A stretch of DNA of 64,000 nucleotides from Chiridota heheva (GCA_020152595.1 JAIGNY010000589.1:1146001-1210000), one strand, 5' to 3'. Shown: positions 12,501 through 27,500, numbered from the stretch's first letter. The notes: generated by a model not told the origin, from the sequence alone. Numbers and translations are program-made.

Positions 12501-15500
12501 CCTCTGGATTCATCCGTGTGCATTACGGTAATCTTCCCATACGTTTCTGTGCCGTCATTACCTGAACGCACAGGCCAGTACTTGGCACACTTATTCTGTA
12601 AAAACAAAAGATTTTCAATTTTATTTAAAGCCATAGTAAGTCAGTTCATCCCTTCTGGAATGTAAACAAGAAAAACATATTTTGAAAACAGATAATGCGC
12701 CCTTCTTATGTACCCCTCTTGATTTTCCAAGAATAAACTACAAATTAGGTCAAAATAACAAGTCCTTGCATCATAATCATCCTTTCATCTTTACATCAGA
12801 TAGTGCATCCCCAAAATATATACTGTAACAAGGAGAAACAAATATCACACTTCAAACACAAATGCATCATTGTAAAAATAAAAAAGAGATAAGAAATGAC
12901 TAATTTACAATAATGTTTGGAGTAAATGGAAAAAACTGAAATGCAGGTCACAAATTTGAACCACATCAAGCATTTGCCTGGTTGAAGTATCTCCTTTAGT
13001 ATTTAGTTTGGATCAAGATTATTTGAAAAATAATGTTTATTACTTTGACCAAACAACTAATTGCTGTAAATTCTACCCACATAAATGCTAGTGTCCTAAC
13101 ATTTGAATCTGTTATTAGATATGAGATCGGGCTTTAACCTGGCCTATTAATCATAAAACAAAACACACAATGAAGATTTGTTTTAAAAACAAACGATAAT
13201 GATTTCATTGCAATGCGCTTTGATTATGTATCACTTGCATGGAAAAGTGCTATTTAAAAATGAGTTTGTTTGTTTGGTGAGAGTTTAACGGCACCACAAC
13301 AGCAATGGTCAGATTGTGCCTGAGAGATTAGATCATTCCAGAGGTAGGAAGGAGAGTAAACAGGGGGAGATTGAGAGAAACACGAGAACTAAAAGCCAGA
13401 AAGCTGGGATCGAGAGAGGAGGTGTATGGGTGGAAAAATAATGTAGAGAGAGAGGGGGTGAGGAAGGAGGACTAACTATGGTTGTAGAGGGAAGCATGAT
13501 AAAGGAAGGAGATAATTTTATCAGAGGGTTTTCCTGGAAGAGCTCGGTAACGAATTGTGGGCAGCGAGGGAAGCTCTGGGAAGGTTGTACGGGGGCAAGC
13601 GAGGAAAATGTGATGGACTGTGCAAGTACAATGGCAATTATCAATTTAGGAGTCCCATGAGGTTTGCCAGCGGCCACGAATAAGGTAAGTGATAAGTGGT
13701 TTGATGTCAGAAAGGGTTTTGGGAAAAGGGGTAGGGGGAAGGGTGAGGGCAAGCTTAGCAGCTGCATCAGCCCTGTCATTGCCTGGGATGCCAACATGGC
13801 TGGGTATCCAGGAGAAAAGAATATGTTTCCTATGGAGAGGGGGCGAAAGGAGTTTACGGAGGATGAGGTGAGATGTGGGGTTATCCCATTTAACATTGAG
13901 TAATGAAGTAAGGACAGCCTTGGAGACAGAGAAGATGGCAAAGTGGCTGAGAGGAGAGTATTCAATAAAGTTGAGGGCGAGGAGGATGGCCTTGGCCTCG
14001 ACCGAGAAGATGGATGAGTAGTCGGGAAGCCTGCCACTGAGGGTGATGTCTTGGATGATGGCAGCAGCAGCTGTCTTGTCGCCTTCCTTGGAGCCATAGT
14101 ATAGATGAAAGTATAATTTGAGAGTTTAAAAATGAGTATTGTTATATAACTATTTATAAGAGCATTGTATAATATACAAATCCACTGACCTTGCCCTGCA
14201 CACATGTCTAACTGCCCGTTACCACTATAACTCCTACGCTCACCTTTCAACCTGCCTAGCTCTCCTCGCCCTTCCATATCTTGCCAATTCCCCATCTCCC
14301 ATGCACCATATCATTGTCTACTTAACATTCTTCCCTCAAACTTCCAATACTTACCCCATAAAAACCTTTACCCCACCACACAGTCCCAATCACCATTAAT
14401 CACCGTCTCTCCCAAACTCACCTGAAAACCCTCCCCAATCCCTTCTGAACCCCCTCACCCTACCCACCACACCTAGTCTATTTACCTACCTTACCCAATT
14501 CACCTATCGTTTGTCAGACTAACACCTCTCACCTACCTATTACCTGCTATTCCCAGGCACCCACTATTCTCCATCCCTGTGAACCTGCCACCCTTACCCC
14601 ACTCTCACCCTTGTCTATTCACCTGCCATCTCCATGCATACTCCTTCCTTGCTTTTACCTTTATAATGTGCCCTGACCAATGATGCAGTAGGTTTCACTA
14701 TAGCAACCAATAAATATTCAAATTATTCTGATAGATGAAATAATATACACACCTTGCCTCTCTCCACCTCTTTGGTTGTCATGACGATAACCTTTGATTT
14801 CTCCTGCCAAACCATCCTCCAGAAGTCTTTGACGGTGTCCTTAAGGCATCCCTGTGTTGCTATGTAGCGCTTCTGGTGCTCCCAGCTCATGTCCATCTTC
14901 TCCACATTCTCCCCTGCTTGGTGAGCTTGCATGTTCGATTCCCACGCCTTGGCAAGCTGTAAATACAACAAATCCTAGCTGTTATAAAACAATGAACATT
15001 ATGCATATCAATGTGATTGCGCCTGTTAATGCAATTATGCATATTAATGGATATTAATGCAATTATGCATATTAATGCAATCATGCATATTAATGCAATT
15101 ATGCATATTAATGAAAATATGCATATTAATGCAAGTATGCATATTAATGCAATTATGTATATTCATGCAATTATGCATACTTATGCAATTATGTATATTA
15201 ATGCAATTAAGCATACTAATGCAATTAAGCATACTAATGCAATTATGCATACTAATGCAATTATGTATATCAATGCAAATATGCATATTAATGCAAATAT
15301 GCATAATAATGCAATTATGCATACCAGTTATCATCATAATGCAAACCAGTTATCATTATAATGCATACCAGTTATCATTATAATCATATCATTATAATGC
15401 ATACCAGTTATCATTATAATGCATACCAGTTATCATTATAATGCATACCAGTTATCATTATAATGCATACCAGTTATCATTATAATGCATACCAGTTATC

Positions 15501-18500
15501 ATTATAATGCATACCAGTTATCATCTTAATGCACACCAGTTATCATTATAATGCATACCAGTTATCATCATAATGCATACCAGTTATCATTATAATATAT
15601 ACCAGTTATCATTATAATGCACATCAGTTATCATTATAATGCATACCAGTTATCATTATAATGCATACCAATTATCATCATAATGCATACCAGATATCAT
15701 TATGATGCACACCAGTTATCATTATAATGCATACCAATTATCATCGTAATGCATACCAATTATCATTATAATGCACACCAGGTATCATTATAATGCACAC
15801 CAGTTATCATTATAATGCATACCAGTTATCACTATAATGCATACCAGTTATCATTATAATGCATACCTGTTATCATCATAATGCATACCAGTTATCATTA
15901 TAATGTACACCAGTTATCATTATAATGCAAACCAGTTATCATTATAATGCATAATAGTTATCATTATGCATACCCCAATATGTAAGTACAGAATAATGTA
16001 TTTCTTTATAATTCTTCATAAACTTTTCTATTTAGGTACGCTTTGACATGAAGTTCTAAAGGCTTGTATCAGTAAATATCATGTACAAACAAAATGTCAG
16101 AGAGCTATGCAAAGGAAAAATTATTTTTTGTAGGATAGAAAATACATTAAATTTTCATCAGGAACTGGGTTGATTATGTCATCTTAAGAAGTCAGTGTGA
16201 AGAAAATCGCTACTCCTATGTAAATTTATCTTGACAGAATCAATGCTACAATAAATTGACAAATTTAGATTGTTTTGAAAGATATGGGCAAATAAAATTA
16301 TATAATTTTTAATTTTTGTTTCCATCATAAAAAAAAGAAGGAAAAAGCCAGACTTGATGTCTCCTTTAACCCTTACTCTACCACGCGGTGAAATTATTGC
16401 TGTTTTGGGTGCCCCATCTTTGACCCCGCCTCCCAAGTGAGTTTCAAAAAGGTGCTAGTGGAGTAAGATTTAATTAGCCGGCTACAAGTTTTCCAACTCA
16501 AAAATATATGCAGCATGGTCCCGGTGGGCGGCCCACTGGGTTACTGAGGCAGAACGAGCCCGACTCTGCTGCTCAGAAGACACAGGACCCTTCAATAATC
16601 AGCCTGTGCTTAACCCCTACTCTACCATGCAGCGATATTATCGCCGTTTTGGGTGCCCCATCTTTGACCCCGCCTCCCAAGCGCGTTTTCAAAAAAGTGC
16701 AGGTAGAGTAAGGGTTAATATTTTTCTTAATAATTTACAAATATCCAAATCAAATGTAATTGGCAGGAAATAATTAAACCAGTTTAATCTTGTCTTAAGC
16801 AAAATATAATGCATGGGTTTAACAACTCTCTTTGCAGTGTAGCACTACCATCCTGTGCAACATGCTTTCCTTTCATGAAATGGGGAAAATGGCCTTGAAA
16901 TGTGACGGAACAAAATTTCAAATATGTCAAATAAAGGTCTCAAATGTCACATCCTTTTGCAGAGAATGTCACGTCGGTTTTTCCTTTTGTCACCTTTGAT
17001 TTCTTTCACGAAAAATGGAATCCACCACTAAAATGCAACATCAAATTACCAATGAGTGTGAGTAAAGGGGTAAAACATGTCACAAAATGTCAGACAAATA
17101 TTAATACATCTGTTTATGTTCAATTTGTCACATTTTGTCACAAAGTTTTTAAAATATCACAAAATGTCACAAATTTTTGGACGATGAATTTTTGTCACAA
17201 AATGTCACAGACGCTCCATTCTCTGTAACTGGTACAGGCATTCAAGGGTGTAATTCTCCTACAAAGAGAGGAGGGGGGGGGGGACATGTGGCTATAGTTT
17301 TCCTCCACAAAGTGCAGGGACAGTGCTTTTCATAACTATAATTGGTGCCAGCAATGATGTAGTTTGCGTTAATATAATAGAGTATACGCATGTCACACAC
17401 ACTCGACAACTTACATGTAGCTACCGGAATTAAGGGCTTAAATCAGTTTAACTCGCCAAAATTTGCAGCGTTATTAATCATAGAACTTCAAGTCATGCAT
17501 ATATGCATGACGTCCGCATTGACAACAGTATATCTCCGAAGAATTCCGAAAATGAATAAAGGAATGTCTATTGTGTACTTGACATCGTGCTAACAAAAAA
17601 AAAAAATTACATGCAGAGGTTCTGGTTCTTATCTATTATACTTGTGTTGTTAGTAAAATCAGTAAGTATGGTTAATACAAGAAATATGAATGTAAAACTG
17701 ACTTATCATGTGGGATAGTATAACAATGCAAAACGCATCATACATATAATATGGCCACACACATCATGTGAAAGCATTTCCTGGTTATCATTAGGAACTC
17801 AACGAGCCCCTTTGTGCAAGTGATAGGCTTATCTGCCTATCCTCCAAGTGCTAGGATATAACTGTAAACACACTCGGGGGTTTTCGGAGGTTTTGTTGAG
17901 TAACTTTCTGGTACTACTAATCCTCATTACGTCGCGGATTTCAGCTAGTAAAACTGAAATAAGCCCTAGGTTTTTATGTAATGCTCACTGTACACAAATT
18001 AAGCATGTGAAAAATAAACAGATAAGTAATCAAAAACAAAATAAAAATGCAAAATAACAAGAAATGAATGTTTTTCATTTTAGCAATGTTCAGTTTTGAT
18101 ATAAAAGATGCCAACACATGGAGGCAAACCAAGAGCATATTTTGCTGTGCAATCTTCATTTGTTTACTATTTTGCTGTGCTTTCTTTGTTTGTATACTAT
18201 TCCTTGACCAGTAATTGAGCATATTTTGCTGTGAGCTCTTTGTTTGTATACTATTCCTTGACCAGTGATTGAGCATATTTTGCTGTGTGCTCTTTGTTTA
18301 CTATTCCTTGACCAGTGATTGAGCATATTTTGCTGTGAGCTCTTTGTTTGTTTACTATTCCTTGACCAGTGATTGAGCATATTTTGCTGTGTGCTCTTTG
18401 TTTGTGTACTATTCCTTGATCAGTGATTGAGCATATTTTGCTGTGTGCTCTTTGTATACTATTCCTTGACCAGTGATTGAGCATATTTTGCTGTGTGCTC

Positions 18501-21500
18501 TTTGTTTGTGTACTATTCCTTGATCAGTGATTGAGCATATTTTGCTGTGTGCTCTTTGTATACTATTCCTTGACCAGTGATTGAGCATATTTTGCTGTGT
18601 GCTCTTTGTTTGTGTACTATTCCTTGATCAGTGATTGAGCATATTTTGCTGTGTGCTCTTTGTATACTATTCCTTGACCAGTGATTGAGCATATTTTGCT
18701 GTGCTCTTTGTTTGTATACTATTCCTTGACCAGTGATTGAGCATATTTTGCTGTGTGCTCTTTGTATACTATTCCTTGACCAGTGATTGAGCATATTTTG
18801 CTGTGCATTCTTTGTTTGTATACTATTCCTTGACCAGTGATTGAGCATATTTTGCTGTGTGCTCTTTGTTTGTGTACTATTCCTTGACCAGTGATTGAGC
18901 ATATTTTGCTGTGCTCTTTGTTTGTGTACTATTCCTTGACCAGTGATTGAGCATATTTTGCTGTGTGCTCTTTGTTTGTATACTATTCCTTGACCAGTGA
19001 TTGAGCATATTTTGCTGTGCTCTTTGTTTGTATACTATTCCTTGACCAGTGATTGAGCATATTTTGCTGTGCTCTTTGTTTGTATACTATTCCTTGACCA
19101 GTGATTGAGCATATTTTGCTGTGCATTTTTTGTTTGTATACTATTCCTTGACCAGTGATTGAGCATATTTTGCTGTGAGCTCTTTGTTTGTTTACTATTC
19201 CTTGACCAGTGATTGAGCATATTTTGCTGTGAGCTCTTTGTTTGTTTACTATTCCTTGACCAGTGATTGAGCATATTTTGCTGTGTGCTCTTTGTTTGTA
19301 TACTATTCCTTGACCAGTGATTGAGCATATTTTGCTGTGCTCTTTGTTTGTATACTATTCCTTGACCAGTGATTGAGCATATTTTGCTGTGCTCTTTGTT
19401 TGTATACTATTCCTTGATCAGTGATTGAGCATATTTTGCTGTGCTCTTTGTATACTATTCCTTGACCAGTGATTGAGCATATTTTGCTGTGAGCTCTTTG
19501 TTTGTTTACTATTCCTTGACCAGTGATTGAGCATATTTTGCTGTGAGCTCTTTGTTTGTTTACTATTCCTTGACCAGTGATTGAGCATATTTTGCTGTGC
19601 ATTCTTTGTTTGTATACTATTCCTTGATCAGTGATTGAGCATATTTTGCTGTGTGCTCTTTGTGTACTATTCCTTGACCAGTGATTGAGCATATTTTGCT
19701 GTGAGCTCTTTGTTTGTTTACTATTCCTTGACCAGTGATTGAGCATATTTTGCTGTGCACTCTTTATTTGTTTACTATTCCTTGACCAGTGATTGAGCAT
19801 ATTTTACAGTGCACTCTTTATTTGTTTACTATTCCTTGACCAGTGATTGAGCATATTTTGCTGTGAGCTCTTTGTTTATGTACTATTCCTTGATCAGTGA
19901 TTGAGCATATTTTGACCAGTGACTTGAAGAGCATATTTTGTTGTGCTCTTTGTGATTCCTTGCAGTGATTCATATTTTTTCTTTGTTTACTATTCCTTGA
20001 CCAGTGATTGAGCATATTTTGCTGTGAGCTCTTTGTTTGTTTACTATTCCTTGACCAGTGATTGAGCATATTTTGCTGTGCATTCTTTGTTTGTATACTA
20101 TTCCTTGATCAGTGATTGAGCATATTTTGCTGTGTGCTTTGTGTACTATTCCTTGACCAGTGATTGAGCATATTTTGCTGTGTGCTCTTTGTATACTATT
20201 CCTTGACCAGTGATTGAGCATATTTTGCTGTGCATTCTTTGTTTGTTTACTTTTTCTTGACCAGTGATTGAGCATATTTTACAGTGCACTCTTTATTTGT
20301 TTACTATTCCTTGACCAGTGATTGAGCATATTTTGCTGTGAGCTCTTTGTTTATGTACTATTCCTTGATCAGTGATTGAGCATATTTTACGGTGCGCTCT
20401 TTGTTTACTATTCCTTGACCAGTGATTGAGCATATTTGCTGTGCTCTTTGTTTGTTTACTATTCCTTGACCAGTGACTGGATGAAGAGCGTATTTTGCTG
20501 AGAGCTCTTTGTCTGTTTACTATTCCTTGACCAGTGATTGAGCATATTTCACTGTGAGCTCTTTGTTTGTTTACTATTCCTTGACCAGTGACTGGATGAA
20601 GAGCGTACTTTGCTGTGTGCTATTTGTTTGTTTACTATTCCTTGACCAGTGACTGGATGAGGAGCATATTTTGCTGTGCTCTTTGTTTGTTTACTATTCC
20701 TTGACCAGTGACTGGATGAAGAGCATATTTTGCTGTGCTCTTTGTTTGTTTACTATTCCTTGACCAGTGACTGGATGAAGAGCATATTTTGCTGTGTGCT
20801 CTTTGTTTGTTTACTATTCCTTGACCAGTGACTGGAGGATTTCCTGCACCATGCAAGTCAATGCACATACTCTATTGGTGTAAAGGTGATACTACTTACA
20901 TAGATGCAGTTTGCATTAATATAACTGGTGAAGGCATTGATACTACTTATATCAATGTAGTTTGTATTTACATAAATAGTGAAGGCATTGTGATACTACT
21001 TACATCGATGTAGTTTGCATTAACATAATCATCCCCTTCCTCTTCTCCGTCTAATAGCATAACTCGACTGTGGTCAACTGCAGAAAAATGAAAATAATTT
21101 CAATCAATTACAAAATGTCTGCATCAGCAAGGGTAGTGTTTGGGCTTTGGTTGAATGTAAAATTTCTAAAAGAAAAGGAAGTTGGTGCTATGTCCAAGGT
21201 TCTATTCTTTGCCTACAACATACACACATATCTTAGCATTGCTTGCCATACTCACATGGTAAGATGTTCTTGTATCTATTCTTATTCTTGTTGATGTTAT
21301 GACCAAGGTTTTATTCTTTGCATACAATGTACATGCATATCTAAGCATTGCTTGCCATACTCACATGGTAAGATGTTCTTGTATCTATTCTTGTTAATGT
21401 TAATATTATGACCAAGGTTCTATTCTTTGCCTACATCGTACACGGATACTTAAGCATTGCCTGCCATACTCACATGGTAAGATGTTCTTGTATCTATTCT

Positions 21501-24500
21501 TGTTAATGTTAATATTATGACCAAGGTTCTATTCTTTGCCTACATCGTACACGGATACTTAAGCATTGCTTGCCATACTCACATGGTAAGATGTTCTTGT
21601 ATCTATTCTTATTTTTGTTGATATTATGACCAAGGTTCTATTCTTTGCCTACAACATACATGCATATCTAAACAATGCTTGCCATACTCACATGGTAAGA
21701 TGTTTTTGTATCTATTCTTATTCTTGTTGATTGGTTTATTCCCCTCTTCTCTCGGATACAGGTGTTTGCTGTCTTGTTGTTGTAGTGACTGTGAATAGAA
21801 ACAAATGTTAAATTATACAACATGACAACCACAAGTCAACATACCATCACATTAACACAACATTTGCAGAATATTGCACAAGAAAAAAATCAACAAATAT
21901 AGCAGATTAAATGTACAAGACAATACTATACATTATTATACAAAACTATATCACATGTACTACAAAACATTGTGCAACATTATATCACATGTATATACAG
22001 AAAGGATAGTACATCACACAAGCTATACATATTTATCACATATATACAGAAAGGATAGTATATTACATAAGATATACATATTTATCACATGTATATACAG
22101 AAAGGATAGTGCATCACATAAGATATACATATTTATCACATATATATACAGAAAGGATAGTACATCACATAAGATATACATATTTATCCCACATATACAG
22201 ATAGGATCGTACATCACATAAGATATACATATTTATCACATATATACAGAAAGGATCGTACATCACATAAGATATACATATTTATCACATATACACAGAA
22301 AGGATCGTACATCACACAAGATATACATATCTGACCTTGTGAAAGTATGCAAATTTGAAAGTGAAGAAAAGCCATAAGAACTGATAAGAATCAACAGCCA
22401 TGTATGAGATATTAATTTCCTGGGAGATGGAAGTCTATTGTTAACTTACCTCAAACTCCTCCTCAAACCCATCCTTCTTGTTCTTGTCGTTATCTTTCTT
22501 GAGGGCCTCGACACGGCTCTGGATGCCAGACGCTGCTATCCTGGTGGCGTTGTAGGGCTGTAAGGGAATGAAATACATTAGCTTAAGTATATATTAAAAA
22601 AATAAAACCGTGAGCTTAGAAGGCCTTACCACCAATAGGCATGGTCCTACATAGTCCACTGAATCCTTAACCACATCTTACACTCGTATTTAATAATAGC
22701 GAGAATTCACTTCCATTGGCCACATTGTACATGGTCTGATATCATAGCCTAACATTCTTGAATTTGTGGGCCTTTTTGATGTAGTATGTAAAGAACTATA
22801 GCATGTAACCAATTATAGCATGTAAATAAACAATTATAGCATGTAAATAATTATAGCATGTAAACAATTATAGCATGTAAACAATTATAGAAAGCCGCAA
22901 AATTCATCTTGTCAATTATTAACACTTTTTCTTCTAATAAGCCCAAGAACAGTACTGAGAAGGTTTGCATATCATCATAAACTTGTAATTTCATTTTAGA
23001 TTGTTAAAACTTTTTCTTCTGAATATCACAAAAAACTTACTGAGAAATAGTGCTGTTAATGATTAGCGATTAATCGCTAATCGCTCGCAACTCTTCAACA
23101 AGTCAAGTTAAACTTTAGACTGATTAATCGCGAACATGCTATGTGGGTTACCTTGTGTACAAAAACCATACCCAGAAATATGAATTCCACTAATTGTTGG
23201 CGCACTTCTAAAACAATACTGGCTTTCTGGGTGAGAGCATTTGCATATCATTATAAACTTGAAATTTCATTTTAAATTGTTAACACTTTTTTTTTTTTAA
23301 TATCACAAGAAGGGTGTAAATAAATTATTGTGTAACAGCTCTGTCATATACCAGGAAAGTGACACTTCAGCAGTGCAAATAAGCTTCCAACATCGGCAAC
23401 ATTTTCTTCTGATATCTTATTTTTACACCTGTTTAAAGTTCACGTATACATTGTTCACTTTAAACATATACATTGTTCACAAACACTTTCTGTTGCTAAT
23501 AATTATAATCATTGTCTTTACAAAGTCTTTTTTGTTATTTAACCCAGGATCTTTATTTTCAACTAGCTTTATCAGCCTAATAGTTAATTTTAAGGCATGA
23601 TATTTGCATTTTGGTGAGATTCTTTGCCTATTGGTTTTCCAAAAAAGCATAGTGTAATTGTGTGGGAACTGTACCAGTTCCACAAAAGTTTCATTACTTT
23701 TATTGAAAACTTAGAAGTTTGTTCTTTTTTCCTGATGTTTAAATAAAGCTTTGTTGCGAGTAATCACAAAACGCTCACAATTTTTGGCAATTAAATGATT
23801 AGTGAATTAATCACAAATCCACAGCACTACTGAGAGCATTTGCATATCATTATAAACTTGAAATTTCATTTTAAATTGTTAACACTTTTTTTTTTTAATA
23901 TCACAAGAAGGGTACTAACAAGTTTGCATATTATCATACAATATAGTCATGAAACCAATGTTTATTCACACAATAAAAAAGATACATGAACAAGTTTGAC
24001 AAAGTGGGGCAATCACCTGTTTTAAATGCACCACATATCCTGTACTCTCAACCATAGGGTTCTTCCTGTAGTGTTCAACCAGCTCAGTCAGGGTGTCAAA
24101 TTGCTCTCCTCCACCAATATTGTACCTGTTGTCCTGTTGGCAGAATACACAAATGATGAAAATATGTAAATTTCTTTATAAAATGAATATTCACATGATG
24201 AAAATATGTATATTTTTTGTCAATGTATATTCACACCAGCTCAGTCAGGGTGTCAAATTGCTCTCCTCCACCAATATTGTACCTGTTGACCTGTTGGCAG
24301 AATACACAAATGATGAAAATATGTAAATTCTTTGTAAAATGAATATTCACATGATGAAAATATGTATATTCTTTGTCAATGCATATTCACACCAGCTCAG
24401 TCAAGGTGTCAAATTGCTCTCCTCCACCTATATTGTACCTGTTGTCCTGTTGGCAGAATACACAAATGATGAAAATATGTAAATTCTTTGTAAAATGAAT

Positions 24501-27500
24501 ATTCACATGATGAAAATATGTATATTCTTTGTCAATGCATATTCACACCAGCTCAGTCAAGGTGTCAAATTGCTCTCCTCCACCTATATTGTACCTGTTG
24601 TCCTGTTGGCAGAATACACAAATGATGAAAATATGTAAATTCTTTGTAAAATGAATATTCACATGATGAAAATATGTATATTCTTTGTCAATGCATATTC
24701 ACACCAGCTCAGTCAAGGTGTCAAATTGCTCTCCTCCACCAATATTGTACCTGTTGTCCTGTTGGCAGAATACACAAATGATGAAAATATGTAAATTCTT
24801 TGTAAAATGAATATTCACATGATGAAAATATGTATATTCTTTGTCAATGCATATTCACACCAGCTCAGTCAGGGTATCAAATTGCTCTCCTCCACCGATA
24901 TTGTACCTGTTGTCCTGTTGGCAGAATACACAAATGATGAAAATATGTAAATTTCTTTAAAAAATGAATATTCACATGATGAAAATATGTATATTTTTTG
25001 TCAATGTATATTCACACCAGCTCAGTCAGGGTGTCAAATTGCTCTCCTCCACCAATATTGTACCTGTTGTCCTGTTGTCAGAATACACAAATGATGAAAA
25101 TATGTAAATTCTTTGTTCAATGAATATTCACATGATGAAAATATGTATATTCTTTGTCAATGCATATTCACACCTGCTCAGTCAGGATGTCAAATTGCTC
25201 TCCTCCACCGATATTGTACCTGTTGTCCTGTTGTCAGAATACACAAATGATGAAAATATGTAAATTCTTTGTTCAATGAATATTCACATGATGAAAATAT
25301 GTATATTCTTTGTCAATGCATATTCACACCAGCTCAGTCAAGGTGTCAAATTGCTCTCCTCCACCAATATTGTACCTGTTGTCCTGTTGGCAGAATACAA
25401 AAATGATGAATATATGTAAATTCTTTGTAAAATGAATATTCACATGATGAAAATATGTATATTTTTTTGTCAATGCATATTCACACCAGCTCAGTCAGGA
25501 TGTCGAATTGCTCTCCTCCACCAATATTGTACCTGTTGTCCTGTTGGCAGAATACACAAATGATGAATATATGTAAATTCTTTGTAAAATGAATATTCAC
25601 ATGATGAAAATATGTATATTCTTTGTTAATGCATATTCACACCAGCTCAGTCAGGGTGTCAAATTGCTCTCCTCCACCTATATTGTACCTGTTGTCCTGA
25701 TGGCAGAATACACAAATGATGAATATATGTAAATTCTTTGTAAAATGAATATTCACATGATGAAAATATGTATATTCTTTGTCAATGCATATTCACACCA
25801 GCTCAGTCAGGGTGTCAAATTGCTCTCCTCCACCAATATTGTACCTGTTGTCCTGATGGCAGAATACACAAACGATGAAAATATGTAACTCTTTGTAAAA
25901 TGAATATTCACATGATAAAAATATGTATATTCTTTGTCAATGCATATTCACACCAGCTCAGTCAGGGTGTCAAATTGCTCTCCTCCACCAATATTGTACC
26001 TGTTGTCCTGTTGGCAGAATACACAAATGATGAAAATATGTAAATTCTTTATAAAATGAATATTCACATGATGAAAATATGTATATTCTTTGTCAATGCA
26101 TATTCACACCTGCTCAGTCAGGGTGTCAAATTGCTCTCCTCCACCGATAGTGTACCTGTTGTCCTGTTGGCAGAATACAAAAATGATGAATATATGTAAA
26201 TTCTTTGTAAAATGAATATTCACATGATGAAAATATGTATATTCTTTGTCAATGCATATTCACACCAGCTCAGTCAAGGTGTCAAATTGCTCTCCTCCAC
26301 CAATATTGTACCTGTTGTCCTGTTGGCAGAATACACAAATGATGAAAATATGTAAATTCTTTGGCAATGCATATTCACACCAGCTCAGTCAGGGTGTCAA
26401 ATTGCTCACCTCCACCAATAATGTACCTGTTGTCGTGTTGTCAGAATTAATACACAAATGATGAAAATATGTAAACTCTATGTAAAATGAATATTCATAT
26501 GATGAAAATATGTATATTCTTTCTCAATGCATATTCACACCAGCTCAGTCAAGGTGTCAAATTGCTCTCCTCCACCAATATTGTACCTGTTGTCCTGTTG
26601 GCAGAATACACAAATGATGAAAATATGTATATTCTTTGTCAATGCATATTCACACCAGCTCAGAAAAGAGGTCAAATTGCTCCTCGCCACCTATATTGTA
26701 CCTGTTGTCTTGTTGGCAGAATACACACTCCAGTAAACACTGTAGTCCGTTATCATAATATAGAGTATATCATGGTGTTAAGGCAACGAATGGTACAATT
26801 CAACGAACCATTCTACAATCTTAGACAAACCTTATTGGAATGCTTTGTGAAATTTTGTAATGCTTTTAAAAAAATTCCTAACTAAACTATATTATTCAAC
26901 ATTCATACCACTCTTTATTAGTGGTTATTTGATCTGATATTCTAAACTAGTATTGCTTTTATTCTTAGGACATTTGCATAATTTGCTTTACTTCCTCAGG
27001 GCCCCTCCTACCTTAATATCTTATCGCCTCCCCTCCCTGCCTCACTCCAATCAACAGTGACCATTCTTAATAGGTTTTTTTTTCCAAACAAGGCTTAAAA
27101 AAAGCACAATCAAATCCAACATTGGAATGTGTGAGGGGGAGGGGGAAGAATTAAAAATTGAGGAGAAGATGGTGAAGTCGTCCACGTAGAGAGTACGATT
27201 GATGTTGAGGCCAAGGTTGTCCACAATGTCCTTAATGCTCAGGTTGAAGAAAGTGGGGGAGAGGATGCCGCCCTGGGGGACGCCCTTTTCTTGGGGGTAC
27301 GGGTTGGAAAGGGTGTGGCCAATACGAACTTGGAACTTCCTGGGTGAGAGGAAGTTTTGAATAAAGATGGGGAGGTGGCCTCTGGGGCCTCTGGTGTAAA
27401 GTTTGTGAATAATGCCGTATTTCCAAGTAGTGTCCAAAGCTTTCTCTACGTCGAAAAAGATGGCAATGAGGTGTTCCTTTTTTGCAAAGGATTCTCGGAT

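Noticed and set aside
18001-20868. CRISPR-like appearance of regularly spaced repeats (for example 18130-20835)
   Set aside because: Eukaryotic minisatellites: spacers between conserved words are themselves conserved, not unique.
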